Positions 50,749 to 59,500 of a stretch of DNA of 64,000 nt are shown here, piece after piece. The translations under genes and the position numbers were made by a program. Below the pieces are notes generated by a model that saw only the letters and a list, made by a program, of their open reading frames with translations, did no database searches and was not told the DNA's origin. Where the stretch lies: contig JAVBPU010000026.1 of NCBI GenBank assembly GCA_031549415.1, forward strand, positions 7,465 through 71,464, read 5' to 3'. The stretch comes from Limiplasma sp031549415. GTDB lineage: Bacteria; Bacillota; Clostridia; Christensenellales; Aristaeellaceae. The stretch's first letter is position 1; each line of letters begins with the position of its first letter.

Positions 50749-50789
50749 GAGGCCCGGTTGCCATTACGGCAACCGGGTCTCACTTTTTT
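50749..50789 (+). terminator. Terminator of the htrA gene, left boundary of the AT-rich island
   Basis: GGCCCGGTTGCC and GGCAACCGGGTCT pair around ATTAC and run into TTTTTT. A near-identical hairpin stands at 53775-53830, beyond the LRR gene. Confidence 0.88.
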
Positions 50790-51007
50790 GGGGAGTCGTG
50801 GGGTCGCATAGGCGTGCGGCCCAAAAAGACATCTGCGGAAATTTGATAATAGTCGCATAGAATGATCAAATGTCGTATCGGCAGTTCGTTGGCGCCCCGT
50901 TCATATCGGGCGTACATGGTTTGGGAAGTATGCAAAATGGCTGCGATGTCTTTCTGTGTTTTATCTGCATCCTCACGCAGGTCACGCATGATTTTTTGAT
51001 ACTGCAC
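50780..51007 (-). CDS. XRE-family (Cro/C1-type) HTH regulator
   Basis: A 75-residue DNA-binding protein covering a single helix-turn-helix domain: YQKIMRDLREDADKTQKDIA, ILHTSQTMYARYERGANELP, LIILCDYYQISADVFLG. The start is taken as GTG 51007 with AGGAGG nine bases upstream; ATG 51031 would add eight basic residues. Base composition is more AT-rich than the surroundings. Its last codons and stop lie in the T-run of the htrA terminator. It is divergent from the LRR gene and probably controls it through dyads in the shared promoter region. Confidence 0.85.
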   Translation of the reverse strand: MQYQKIMRDLREDADKTQKDIAAILHTSQTMYARYERGANELPIRHLIILCDYYQISADVFLGRTPMRPHDSPKK

Positions 51008-51038
51008 CCTTCCTCGCCTCCTAAGAAGCATTTTAGTC

Positions 51039-51077
51039 AGTAAAGATATTTACTATTGACTTTAGTACATATCTTTA
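51039..51077. promoter_or_regulatory. Dyad operators between XRE regulator and LRR gene
   Basis: AGTAAAGATATTTACT (51039-51054) is a palindrome with six-base arms. TAAAGATAT (51041-51049) also recurs inverted as ATATCTTTA (51069-51077), and a third half-site ATATCTTT is at 51113-51120. They flank and overlap the LRR promoter. Confidence 0.65.
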
Positions 51078-51084
51078 TTAAAAT
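51056..51084 (+). promoter_or_regulatory. Sigma-A promoter of the LRR gene
   Basis: TTGACT (51056-51061), 17-base spacer, TAAAAT (51079-51084), 45 bases before the start codon. Confidence 0.85.
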
Positions 51085-51129
51085 GTAGACATCAAGAATC
51101 TAGGCCCTATTCATATCTTTGAGGAGAGT

Positions 51130-53760
51130 ATGATCGTGAAAAAGCATAACCAATTCTTCGGAAAAATCGCCGCGATGCTGCTAATAGTATTCTTTCTATT
51201 TCAAATGCCTGTACCCGTCGCGCGGGCAGAAAACGCAGGTGGATGGTATGAATACAAGCAGCCTTATATGCGCCAAGCAGTAAAGAATTCCGCTATGGTA
51301 TCCGAGGGCTGGGGCGCACTGATGATGGATTTCGACTCCGCGGATACCATTCATAATCTGCGTTATCTGTCGCTGGCAAATCTCGGGCTCACAGAGCTTC
51401 CGGACCTTTCGGATTTCATCTCACTAGTGAACCTTGATCTTTCCGGAAACCCGATTCAGGATATTTCGGGCCTAGAGGGGCATAGCACTCTGACCGGCTT
51501 AGATATTTCAAGAACGCAGGTTGAGGCCCTGCCAAACATACCGCTGCTAGCAAAACTGTGGATGGATCAAAATCCGCAAATCAAAGACATCGGCGTCTTG
51601 GAAAACAGTCAAACGCTAACAGTTTTGTCCCTGGGATTTGGAAGCGTTGAGAAATTGCCAATGATGCCCAATTTAACAGAGCTGGACATTACTGAAACTC
51701 CAGTGAAGGATATTGCGGTTTTAAAAAACTGTTACAGTTTGCAGATATTACGGTTGGGCAATTCTGCGGTGGAGGATTATTCAGTATTTAAAGAACTCAG
51801 CAGTCTTTCAGTGCTCGATATTGGCAACGAGAGAAAGCCAATGGATGCAGACAAGATGGAAGCGGCGTGTGCTTTGCCCCAACTGACATTTTTAAGAGTA
51901 TTTGCATCCGAAATCCCCAATTTGCAGGGCTTGACAGAGTTAAAAAATTTGTCGAAACTGGTCCTCAGCGGCAGATTATCCGGGGACAAGGAAGTGGCGG
52001 AGGTGTTTTCTATGCTACCTTCGTTACAATGGATTGGGCTTATACACAGCGGCATTAGTGAAATCAGCTTTTTAGCAGAGATGCCGGATTTGACGTTGGT
52101 CTTGCTTGAAGACAGTAAAGTCACCGATTTGATGCCATTACAGAAGCTGACAAAGCTAAGAGAACTGAATATAAATAATAACCAAATCAAGGATTTGACC
52201 GTGCTTGCAAAACTTAAGGAGTTAATAACTGTAGATGCCAGAAACAATCACATCGAATCGCTAAAGCCCCTTTCAGGTCTTAAAGACCTGCAATATTTGG
52301 ACGTGTCTGGCAATGCCATTACGGATGTATCCCCCCTCAAAAAGCTGAAAAAGCTGAACACATTGAGGATGTCCTCCAACAGAGTGGAAGACATTTCACC
52401 TTTAAAAGGCATGAACTTCACAACTGTCGAGTTTATAGACAACCCTATTACAGATATGCCCAAAGCGAGGCAGACGGTCCCCAACATTTTGCTGGGAACC
52501 AAAGAAGACTACGACCGACAAAATGATCCGTTCTCTTTTGCGGATCCCAACGTGCAAAAGGCCTTTGAAAGAGAGCTAGCAAGAAGCCATAGCGGCGTCT
52601 TTCAACCGGGAGCGGCGACCACGTACAAAATGGCGTTAGCATGCAAACAGCTAGACCTGCAAGGGCTTCATCTAACTAAACTTCCAGACCTTTCCGCTTT
52701 TGGGAATCTGACTATACTCAACCTGCTTGGGAACCAAGTCAGTGATATCTCGCAGGTGGCGGGCATGCAGTTGGAAGCGTTTGAGTGTGATTCCACAGCG
52801 GTTACTGACTGGTCGCCTTTGTACACGCAAAGGAGCTTGAAGGCGCTCCAACTGGGAAGCGGTGAGCAAGGGTTGTCTTTGACAGACGAGCACATGGACT
52901 TTATTGCGCAAAACACACAGTTGATCTGGGTTGATCTGACCGCAAACGGGGAGGTTGATTTGGCACCTCTAGCAGAACTTAAGGAGTTAAAGGAGCTTCA
53001 CTTGCGAACAGAGGGCCCCCTTGACTTTTCGGGTCTTGGTAAAATGATAAAGTTGGAAACCCTTGCACTGGACACAAAAGACGGTGAAGTCATTTCTGGC
53101 TTGGATGGCTTATTCAGCGTAAAAACGCTGGTAAACAGTGGTGACGGTAGCATTGATTTATCCATGGTAGCTGGTATGAAAAAGTTAGAAACACTAAGAA
53201 TCGAAAACAAATCCATTGCGGACTTTACCCCCCTGCAACAAATGCGCGCGCTAAAGGAGCTAAAATTGTCGCGGACAAAGTTTCCGCAGGATAGTCTGGC
53301 GCAGATCGCGGGATTGAAAAAGCTAAACTTCCTCCTTGTGGAATCTACGCAGCTGGTTGATTTGTCTCCGCTAGCAAACATGAAGGCGTTGACAAACCTA
53401 GCATTGAACGATTGCGGAATCGAAGACATTTCTGTCATCGGGAAGCTCAGCAAGCTAACAGCACTCTCTTTAAACGGAAACAAAATTGCTGATATCACGC
53501 CGCTTGCGGGATTGCGCAAGCTGGAAGCCTTGTATTTGGACCATAACCAAATTATCAGCGTGGGCCCACTAGAAAAGCTTTCAAAGCTGAGAGCCCTTTC
53601 GATCTTCGGAAATCAAGTGGCTGACCTTTCCCCGATTTATAGTTTAAAACTTACGGAGCTGGCAGTGGGTGAAAATCCACTTTTGGAGAGTCCATCGCAA
53701 CTGCGGGAAAAATTTCCTGATCTCGTATGGGGAGTAAGCTTAACCGGGGAAAACAAATGA
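51130..53760 (+). CDS. Secreted leucine-rich-repeat (internalin-like) protein
   Basis: An 876-residue protein with a signal peptide (basic start, hydrophobic AAMLLIVFFLFQM, likely cleavage after ARA at residue 33). The rest is almost all LRRs of the 22-residue SDS22/internalin type (for example LVNLDLSGNPIQDISGL, LRELNINNNQIKDLTVL, LTALSLNGNKIADITPL). Two blocks appear: about residues 55-440 and 500-870, each opening with a similar LTxLPDLSxF unit, separated by a less regular linker. No LPXTG, SLH, GW or membrane anchor is seen at the C-terminus, so it may be released or held by another means. Codon use (frequent TTA, ATA, AAA) is clearly unlike neighbouring genes, suggesting transfer. ATG 51130 follows GAGGAG. 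Confidence 0.85.
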   Translation: MIVKKHNQFFGKIAAMLLIVFFLFQMPVPVARAENAGGWYEYKQPYMRQAVKNSAMVSEGWGALMMDFDSADTIHNLRYLSLANLGLTELPDLSDFISLVNLDLSGNPIQDISGLEGHSTLTGLDISRTQVEALPNIPLLAKLWMDQNPQIKDIGVLENSQTLTVLSLGFGSVEKLPMMPNLTELDITETPVKDIAVLKNCYSLQILRLGNSAVEDYSVFKELSSLSVLDIGNERKPMDADKMEAACALPQLTFLRVFASEIPNLQGLTELKNLSKLVLSGRLSGDKEVAEVFSMLPSLQWIGLIHSGISEISFLAEMPDLTLVLLEDSKVTDLMPLQKLTKLRELNINNNQIKDLTVLAKLKELITVDARNNHIESLKPLSGLKDLQYLDVSGNAITDVSPLKKLKKLNTLRMSSNRVEDISPLKGMNFTTVEFIDNPITDMPKARQTVPNILLGTKEDYDRQNDPFSFADPNVQKAFERELARSHSGVFQPGAATTYKMALACKQLDLQGLHLTKLPDLSAFGNLTILNLLGNQVSDISQVAGMQLEAFECDSTAVTDWSPLYTQRSLKALQLGSGEQGLSLTDEHMDFIAQNTQLIWVDLTANGEVDLAPLAELKELKELHLRTEGPLDFSGLGKMIKLETLALDTKDGEVISGLDGLFSVKTLVNSGDGSIDLSMVAGMKKLETLRIENKSIADFTPLQQMRALKELKLSRTKFPQDSLAQIAGLKKLNFLLVESTQLVDLSPLANMKALTNLALNDCGIEDISVIGKLSKLTALSLNGNKIADITPLAGLRKLEALYLDHNQIISVGPLEKLSKLRALSIFGNQVADLSPIYSLKLTELAVGENPLLESPSQLREKFPDLVWGVSLTGENK

Positions 53761-53774
53761 GTGGAACAACCGAA

Positions 53775-53830
53775 AGAGCAAGCAAAAGGCCCGGTTGCCA
53801 TAGTGGCAACCAGGCCTTTTCGCTTGCTCT
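53775..53830. terminator. Long bidirectional terminator, right boundary of the AT-rich island
   Basis: A 56-base near-perfect hairpin: AGAGCAAGC, AAAAGGCC, GGTTGCCA pair with TGGCAACC, GGCCTTTT, GCTTGCTCT. It serves the LRR gene and the convergent rnj gene. Its core closely matches 50740-50777. Confidence 0.9.
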
Positions 53831-53867
53831 TAAAGCGGCCCCACCCACGTTGTGGCCACCCAAGTCC

Positions 53868-55532
53868 CTATATCTCCATCACAATGGGCAGCACCATGGG
53901 ATTCCGCTTGATCTTTTCATAGATGTAGCGGTGCAGTTCGTCCTTCAGGCGGTTTTTCATGGCCTGCCAGTCCTTGCTTTCCATGCGGCCATAGCCCAGC
54001 ACGATGCTGCGGGCCAGGTCCCGGCTGCTGTCGATGATGTCCTCATTCTCACGCATATAGACGAAACCACGGCTGATGATGTCCGGCCCGGAAACCAGGG
54101 CGCCGCTGTCCCGGTCCACAGCCATCACCACGATGATCAGGCCGTCCTGGCTGAGGTGCTTGCGGTCCCGGAGCACCACGTTGCCCACATCGCCCACGCC
54201 CAGGCCGTCCACCAGCACGCCGCCGTTAGGCACCACCCCGGTGATGGCCAGGCTGTCCTGGCTCATTTCGATGACCTGGCCGATTTCGGGAATGATGATG
54301 TTCTGGCTGGGGGTGCCCAGGCTTTCCGCCAGCTCCGCGTGCTGCCACAGCTTGGAGTATTCGCCGTGGATGGGGATGAAATACTTGGCCTTGCACAGCA
54401 CGTGCAAAAGCTTGATCTCCTCCTGGCAGGCGTGGCCGGACACGTGCACGTCGCCCAGCTGGCCATAAATGACGTTGGCGCCGCAGCGGTACAGCTGGTT
54501 GATAACCCGGGCCACGGGCTTTTCATTGCCGGGGATGGGGGAGGCGGAGATGATCACCATATCGGTGGGGCGGATTTGCAGCTTGCGGTGCTCGCAGTAG
54601 GCCATGCGGGTGAGTCCGGCCATGGCCTCGCCCTGGCTGCCGGTGGTCACCACCAGCAGGTCCCCGTCCGGGTAGTTGTCGATGTCGTCAATGTCCACAA
54701 TGTTTTCTTCCGGAATGGTCAGCTCGCCAATGGCCATGGCCACCCGGGTCACGTTCACCATGCTGCGGCCCACAAAGCAGACCTTGCGGCCAAACATGGC
54801 GGCGGAGTCCACCACCATCTGCACCCGGTGGATGTTGCTGGCAAACATGGCCACGATCACCCGGCCTTTGGCCTGCTGGAACATGTCGATGAAGGTCTGG
54901 CCAATTTTGGTTTCGCTCATGGTGTGGCCCTTGCGCTCCACGTTGGTGGATTCGCAAAGGAAGGCCAATACGCCCTCCTTGCCCAGGGTGGCATAGCTGG
55001 CCAGGTCGATCACCATGCCGTCGATGGGGGTGTAGTCGATTTTGAAGTCACCGCTCATGATGATGGTGCCCGCCGGGGAGGTGATGGCAATGGCCACCGC
55101 GCCGGCGATGGAGTGGTTTACATGGATGAACTGCACCGTAAAGCATCCCAGCTTGATTACATCGCCAGGCTTGATGACGTTGAGGGATATGCCGGGCACC
55201 CGGTGCTCCTTCAGCTTTAGGTCCACCAGGGCCAAGGTCAGCTTGGTGCCGTACAAGGGAACAGGCAATTGCCGCAGCACATAGGGAGTGGCGCCAATAT
55301 GGTCCTCATGCCCGTGGGTTAGCAGCATGCCCCGGATGCGGCCCTTGTTTTTCACCAAATAGCTTACATCCGGGATGACCAGGTCCACCCCCAACATGTC
55401 TTCCTTGGGGAATATGGACCCGCAGTCCACCACCAGCATGTCGTCTTCGTATTCAATGACGGTAATGTTTTTGCCAAACTCATCCACACCGCCCAGTGGA
55501 ATGATTTTCAGTTTTGATTCGCTCTCTGCCAT
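53868..55532 (-). CDS. rnj: Ribonuclease J
   Basis: A 554-residue metallo-beta-lactamase/beta-CASP ribonuclease with 5'-3' exo- and endonuclease activity, central to mRNA decay. The zinc motif HGHEDH is at residues 73-78; IMSGDFKIDYTP, FLCESTNVERKGHTMSE and the beta-CASP region ISASPIPGNEKPVARVINQLYR, DVHVSGHACQEEI are present, with the C-terminal domain to the end. ATG 55532 follows AAAGGAG. Only one RNase J is present in the window; Bacillus has two. Confidence 0.96.
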   Translation of the reverse strand: MAESESKLKIIPLGGVDEFGKNITVIEYEDDMLVVDCGSIFPKEDMLGVDLVIPDVSYLVKNKGRIRGMLLTHGHEDHIGATPYVLRQLPVPLYGTKLTLALVDLKLKEHRVPGISLNVIKPGDVIKLGCFTVQFIHVNHSIAGAVAIAITSPAGTIIMSGDFKIDYTPIDGMVIDLASYATLGKEGVLAFLCESTNVERKGHTMSETKIGQTFIDMFQQAKGRVIVAMFASNIHRVQMVVDSAAMFGRKVCFVGRSMVNVTRVAMAIGELTIPEENIVDIDDIDNYPDGDLLVVTTGSQGEAMAGLTRMAYCEHRKLQIRPTDMVIISASPIPGNEKPVARVINQLYRCGANVIYGQLGDVHVSGHACQEEIKLLHVLCKAKYFIPIHGEYSKLWQHAELAESLGTPSQNIIIPEIGQVIEMSQDSLAITGVVPNGGVLVDGLGVGDVGNVVLRDRKHLSQDGLIIVVMAVDRDSGALVSGPDIISRGFVYMRENEDIIDSSRDLARSIVLGYGRMESKDWQAMKNRLKDELHRYIYEKIKRNPMVLPIVMEI

Positions 55533-55856
55533 GGGGAGAACTCCTTTCAATGGGAAATGGAAGCCATTGGAAATGGCTTAGACAACAGTTGGAAAGAGGC
55601 GTCTGTGGCTATATAAACCTTTGCACGTCATGTATGAAGCGCTACACGCATCAACGAAAAGCACGCGCAATGGACGCATTTGCGACTCAAGCATTGCGAG
55701 TGGTTCCCTGTTCAGGCATACCTTTTTTCGCACGTTGTGGGCAACGGTCTCCAATATCCTTAGTAGTATACCACGTTTTTTCCAAAAAGAACAGGGGGAA
55801 GCCCTTCATTTCTTACCAGAGTTTTGTAAAATGTTTTGGGCAAAGTGGCAAATGCT
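55533..55856. other. Leader and upstream region of rnj
   Basis: No gene. It has a perfect hairpin AAGCCATT-GGA-AATGGCTT (55561-55579) close to the rnj ribosome-binding site and a -10-like TATACT on the minus strand (55765-55770) with only a poor -35. If used, the leader is about 225 bases. Confidence 0.55.
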
Positions 55857-56315
55857 TCAGCGTTTGAAAGCGGTGGGCGTTCCATCGCAGCCGATTTCCT
55901 CCATAGAGGGCTTTTGTTCGTACACAGCCGCCACATGAGGGGTCCAGTCCTGGCGGCCCGCGATGCGCCGGTTGCTCAGGCGCAGCGTTAGCAGCGACAG
56001 GCCCAAGCCCGCCGCGCCGCCCAGAAGCGTCCAGCCGTCCCCGCCGCCGCCCAGGAGGAAGCCCAGGCCCAGCCCCGCCAGGAAAAGGACCAAGGGTAAC
56101 AGATAGGCCAGGGCAATGGCCTGCAAAAAACGGCTTTCCGGCAGCTCCACCCGCACCCACTGGCCCGGGGCGCAATCCGCGGGCAAGGTAATGGTTCCCC
56201 GGTGAGAGGCGGCGGCGCAGCCTCCGCAATGGCCGCAAGCATCGGGACGGGCGTATTCAATCGTCGCCATCCCTGTCTGTTCATCATATGAAATTACTTG
56301 ACCAAATTTCGTCAT
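55857..56315 (-). CDS. RseC/SoxR-reducing-type membrane protein
   Basis: A 152-residue protein of the RseC family: N-terminal cytoplasmic part with cysteines CGHCGGC (residues 27-33), then two membrane helices (about 72-95 and 103-122). Relatives are linked to the Rnf complex and reduction of SoxR, but the function in Clostridia is not established. ATG 56315 matches the family start (TKFGQVISYDEQTGMATIEY); the frame is open upstream to 56615 without relevance. It has its own promoter, back to back with that of rpoB. Confidence 0.85.
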   Translation of the reverse strand: MTKFGQVISYDEQTGMATIEYARPDACGHCGGCAAASHRGTITLPADCAPGQWVRVELPESRFLQAIALAYLLPLVLFLAGLGLGFLLGGGGDGWTLLGGAAGLGLSLLTLRLSNRRIAGRQDWTPHVAAVYEQKPSMEEIGCDGTPTAFKR

Positions 56316-56352
56316 CCGCCGCACCACCATGCAATTTCTTGTTGGACCTATC

Positions 56353-56380
56353 ATCATACGGCAAGATAGGAAAAAGTCAA
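56353..56380 (-). promoter_or_regulatory. Sigma-A promoter of the RseC-like gene
   Basis: On the minus strand TTGACT (56375-56380), 16-base spacer, TATGAT (56353-56358), 37 bases before the start. Confidence 0.75.
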
Positions 56381-56399
56381 GTCTTTTTCCACAAATGTA

Positions 56400-56428
56400 T
56401 TGACACCTTTCCATATAGGTGCTAAAAT
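56400..56428 (+). promoter_or_regulatory. Strong sigma-A promoter of rpoBC
   Basis: Perfect TTGACA (56400-56405), 17-base spacer, TAAAAT (56423-56428). The leader is about 160 bases. The spacer contains the dyad CACCT/AGGTG. Confidence 0.9.
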
Positions 56429-56597
56429 GTAAAATTGCATCAGTATCGTCACTATGCAGGGAAACCCTTCCGTATTGATTGGTATTGTACATGGCAGCCG
56501 CAAAAAATGCAACAGGAAAAATCTTGTGGGTTTTTTGAGGGCACGGAAGGGTTTTCAGGTGGCGTACGCTGCGAGAACATAAGGGGTGATGGCATTT

Positions 56598-59500
56598 ATG
56601 GTGCATGAGGTTCAAATGGGGAAGTTGAGAAAGCGCATGAGCTTCTCACGCATTGATGAGGTTTTGGACATGCCCGATCTCATTGAGGTGCAGAAAAACT
56701 CATACCGCCGCTTTCTGGAAGAAGACCTCCGCGAGGTACTGGCCGATGTTTCTCCGATCACCGACTATACCGACAATTTGGTGCTGGAGTTCGTGGATTA
56801 TTCCCTGGACGAGCCCAAAAACAGCGTGGACCGTTGCAGAGAGCGCGACATGACCTACGCGGCGCCACTGAAGGTGTTTGCGCGGCTGAAGAACCGGGAA
56901 ACCGGAGAAATCAAAGAGTCTGACGTCTTTATGGGCGACTTCCCCCTTATGACCGAACACGGCACCTTTATCATCAATGGCGCGGAGCGCGTCATCGTCA
57001 GCCAGCTGGTCCGCTCGCCCGGCGTGTATTACGGGGAGCAGATTGACAAGGCGGGCAAATCGCTTTTTTCCACCACAGTGATTCCCAACCGTGGCGCATG
57101 GCTGGAATATGAAACCGACAGCAACGACGTGCTGTGGGTGCGCATTGACCGGGCGCGGAAGCTGCCCATCACGGTGGTTTTGCGCGCCTTGGGCTATGGC
57201 ACCGATGGCGAGATCATCGACCTGCTGGGCGAGGATGAGCGGCTGATGGCCACCCTGCAACGGGGCGACAACGCCAAGAACCAGGAAGACGGCCTCATCG
57301 AGATTTACAAGCGGCAAAAGCCCGGCGAGCCCCCCACCCGGGACAGCGCCCAGAACCTGCTCAACTCCCTGTTTTTTGACCCCAAGCGCTATGATTTGAT
57401 GCGGGTGGGCCGCTATAAGTTCAACAAAAAGCTGTCCCTGGCCATTCGCATTCAGGACCGGGTGGCTGCGGAGGATATCCTGCATCCGGAAACCGGCGAA
57501 GTCCTGGTGAAAAAGGGCGACGGGATTGAGAAGGCCATGGCCCGCAAGATCCAGAATGCCGGCATCAACGCCGTCAAGATTCTGGTGGACAATCACGAGC
57601 ACAAGGTGGTGGGCAACCACTTTGTGGACGCCGCCGGCTACCTGCCCTTTGACCCCAAGCAGGTGGGCGTGCTGGAAATGGTGCACTATCCCACCTTGAA
57701 GGCCATTTTGGCGGCCTGTGAAAACGAGGGCCAGCTGAAGCAGGCCGTTTTGGACAATGTGCATAACCTGGTGCCCAAGCATATTTTGACCGACGACGTG
57801 GTGGCCTCTGTCAGCTATTTGTTGGGCCTGCCCTATGGTGTTGGCTTCACGGACGATATTGACCACCTGGGCAACCGCCGCCTTCGCAGCGTGGGCGAGC
57901 TGCTGCAAAACCAAATCCGCATCGGCCTGTCCCGGTTGGAGCGCGTGGTGCGCGAGCGCATGGCCATCCAGGACGCCAATGACGTGCGCCCTGGCGAGCT
58001 CATCAACATCCGCCCTGTCAGCGCCGCCATCAAGGAGTTCTTTGGCTCCTCCCAGCTGTCCCAGTTCATGGACCAGCCCAACCCCCTGGCGGAGCTGACC
58101 CACAAGCGCCGCTTGTCCGCCCTGGGCCCTGGCGGCCTGAACCGGGACCGGGCCAGCTTTGAGGTCCGGGACGTGCACTATAGCCACTATGCCCGCATCT
58201 GCCCCATTGAGACCCCGGAAGGCCCCAACATCGGCCTCATCGGCTCTCTGGCCACCTATGCCCGCATCAACGAATATGGCTTCATCGAGGCCCCCTACCG
58301 CAAGGTGGATGAAAAGACCCACAAGGTCACCGATGAAATCATTTACATGACCGCCGATGAAGAGGACTTCTACAAGGTGGCCACCGCCAACGAGCCCTTG
58401 GGCGAGGACGGCAGCTTCATGAACGAATATGTGACCGTGCGCGACAAGGACGAGATCATTTCCGTGCCGCTGGAAGGCGTGGACTACATCGACGTCAGCC
58501 CCCGCCAGGTGGTGTCCGTGGCCACAGCCATGATTCCCTTTTTGGAGAATGACGACGCCAACCGGGCCCTGATGGGCAGCAACATGCAGCGCCAGGCGGT
58601 GCCTCTGCTGGTGCCGGAAGCGCCCATTATCGGCACGGGCATGGAGTTCAAGGCTGCCCAGGACAGCGGCGTGGTGCTGCTTTCCAGGGGCAAGGGCACG
58701 GTGGAAAAGGTCTCCGGCGACGAGATCGTGGTGATGGACGACCACAAGGAGCGCCACCGCTACCGCCTGTCGAAGTTTGCCCGCAGCAACCAGGGCACCT
58801 GCATCAACCAGCGCCCCCGGGTGAAGGCCGGCGACAAGGTGGAGGAAGGGGACCTGCTGGCGGACGGCCCCTCCACGGAGCAGGGCGAGATCGGCCTGGG
58901 CCGCAACGTGCTCATCGGGTTTATGACCTGGGAAGGCTATAACTACGAGGACGCCATCCTCATTAGCGAAAAGCTGGTGAAGGAGGATGTGTACACCTCC
59001 ATCCATATTGAGGAGTTTGAATCCGAGGCCCGGGAAACCAAGCTGGGGCCGGAAGAGATCACCCGGGACATTCCCAACATCGGCGATGACGCCGTGAAGG
59101 ACCTGGACGAGATGGGCATCATCCGCATTGGCGCGGAGGTGCGCAGCGGCGATATTTTGGTGGGCAAAGTCACCCCCAAGGGCGAAACCGACCTGACTGC
59201 GGAAGAGCGCCTGTTGCGGGCCATCTTCGGCGAAAAGGCCCGGGAAGTGCGCGACACCTCCCTGCGGGTGCCCCATGGCGAGGGCGGCATCGTGGTGGAC
59301 GTGAAAACCTTTACCCGGGACAACAAAGATGAGCTGTCCCCCGGCGTGAATGAGATGGTGCGCGTGTACATCGCCCAGAAGCGGAAGATCAGCGTGGGCG
59401 ACAAAATGGCGGGCCGCCACGGCAACAAGGGCGTTATTTCCCGCATTCTCCGGGAAGAGGATATGCCCTTCATGCCCGACGGAACCCCCCTGCAGATCGT

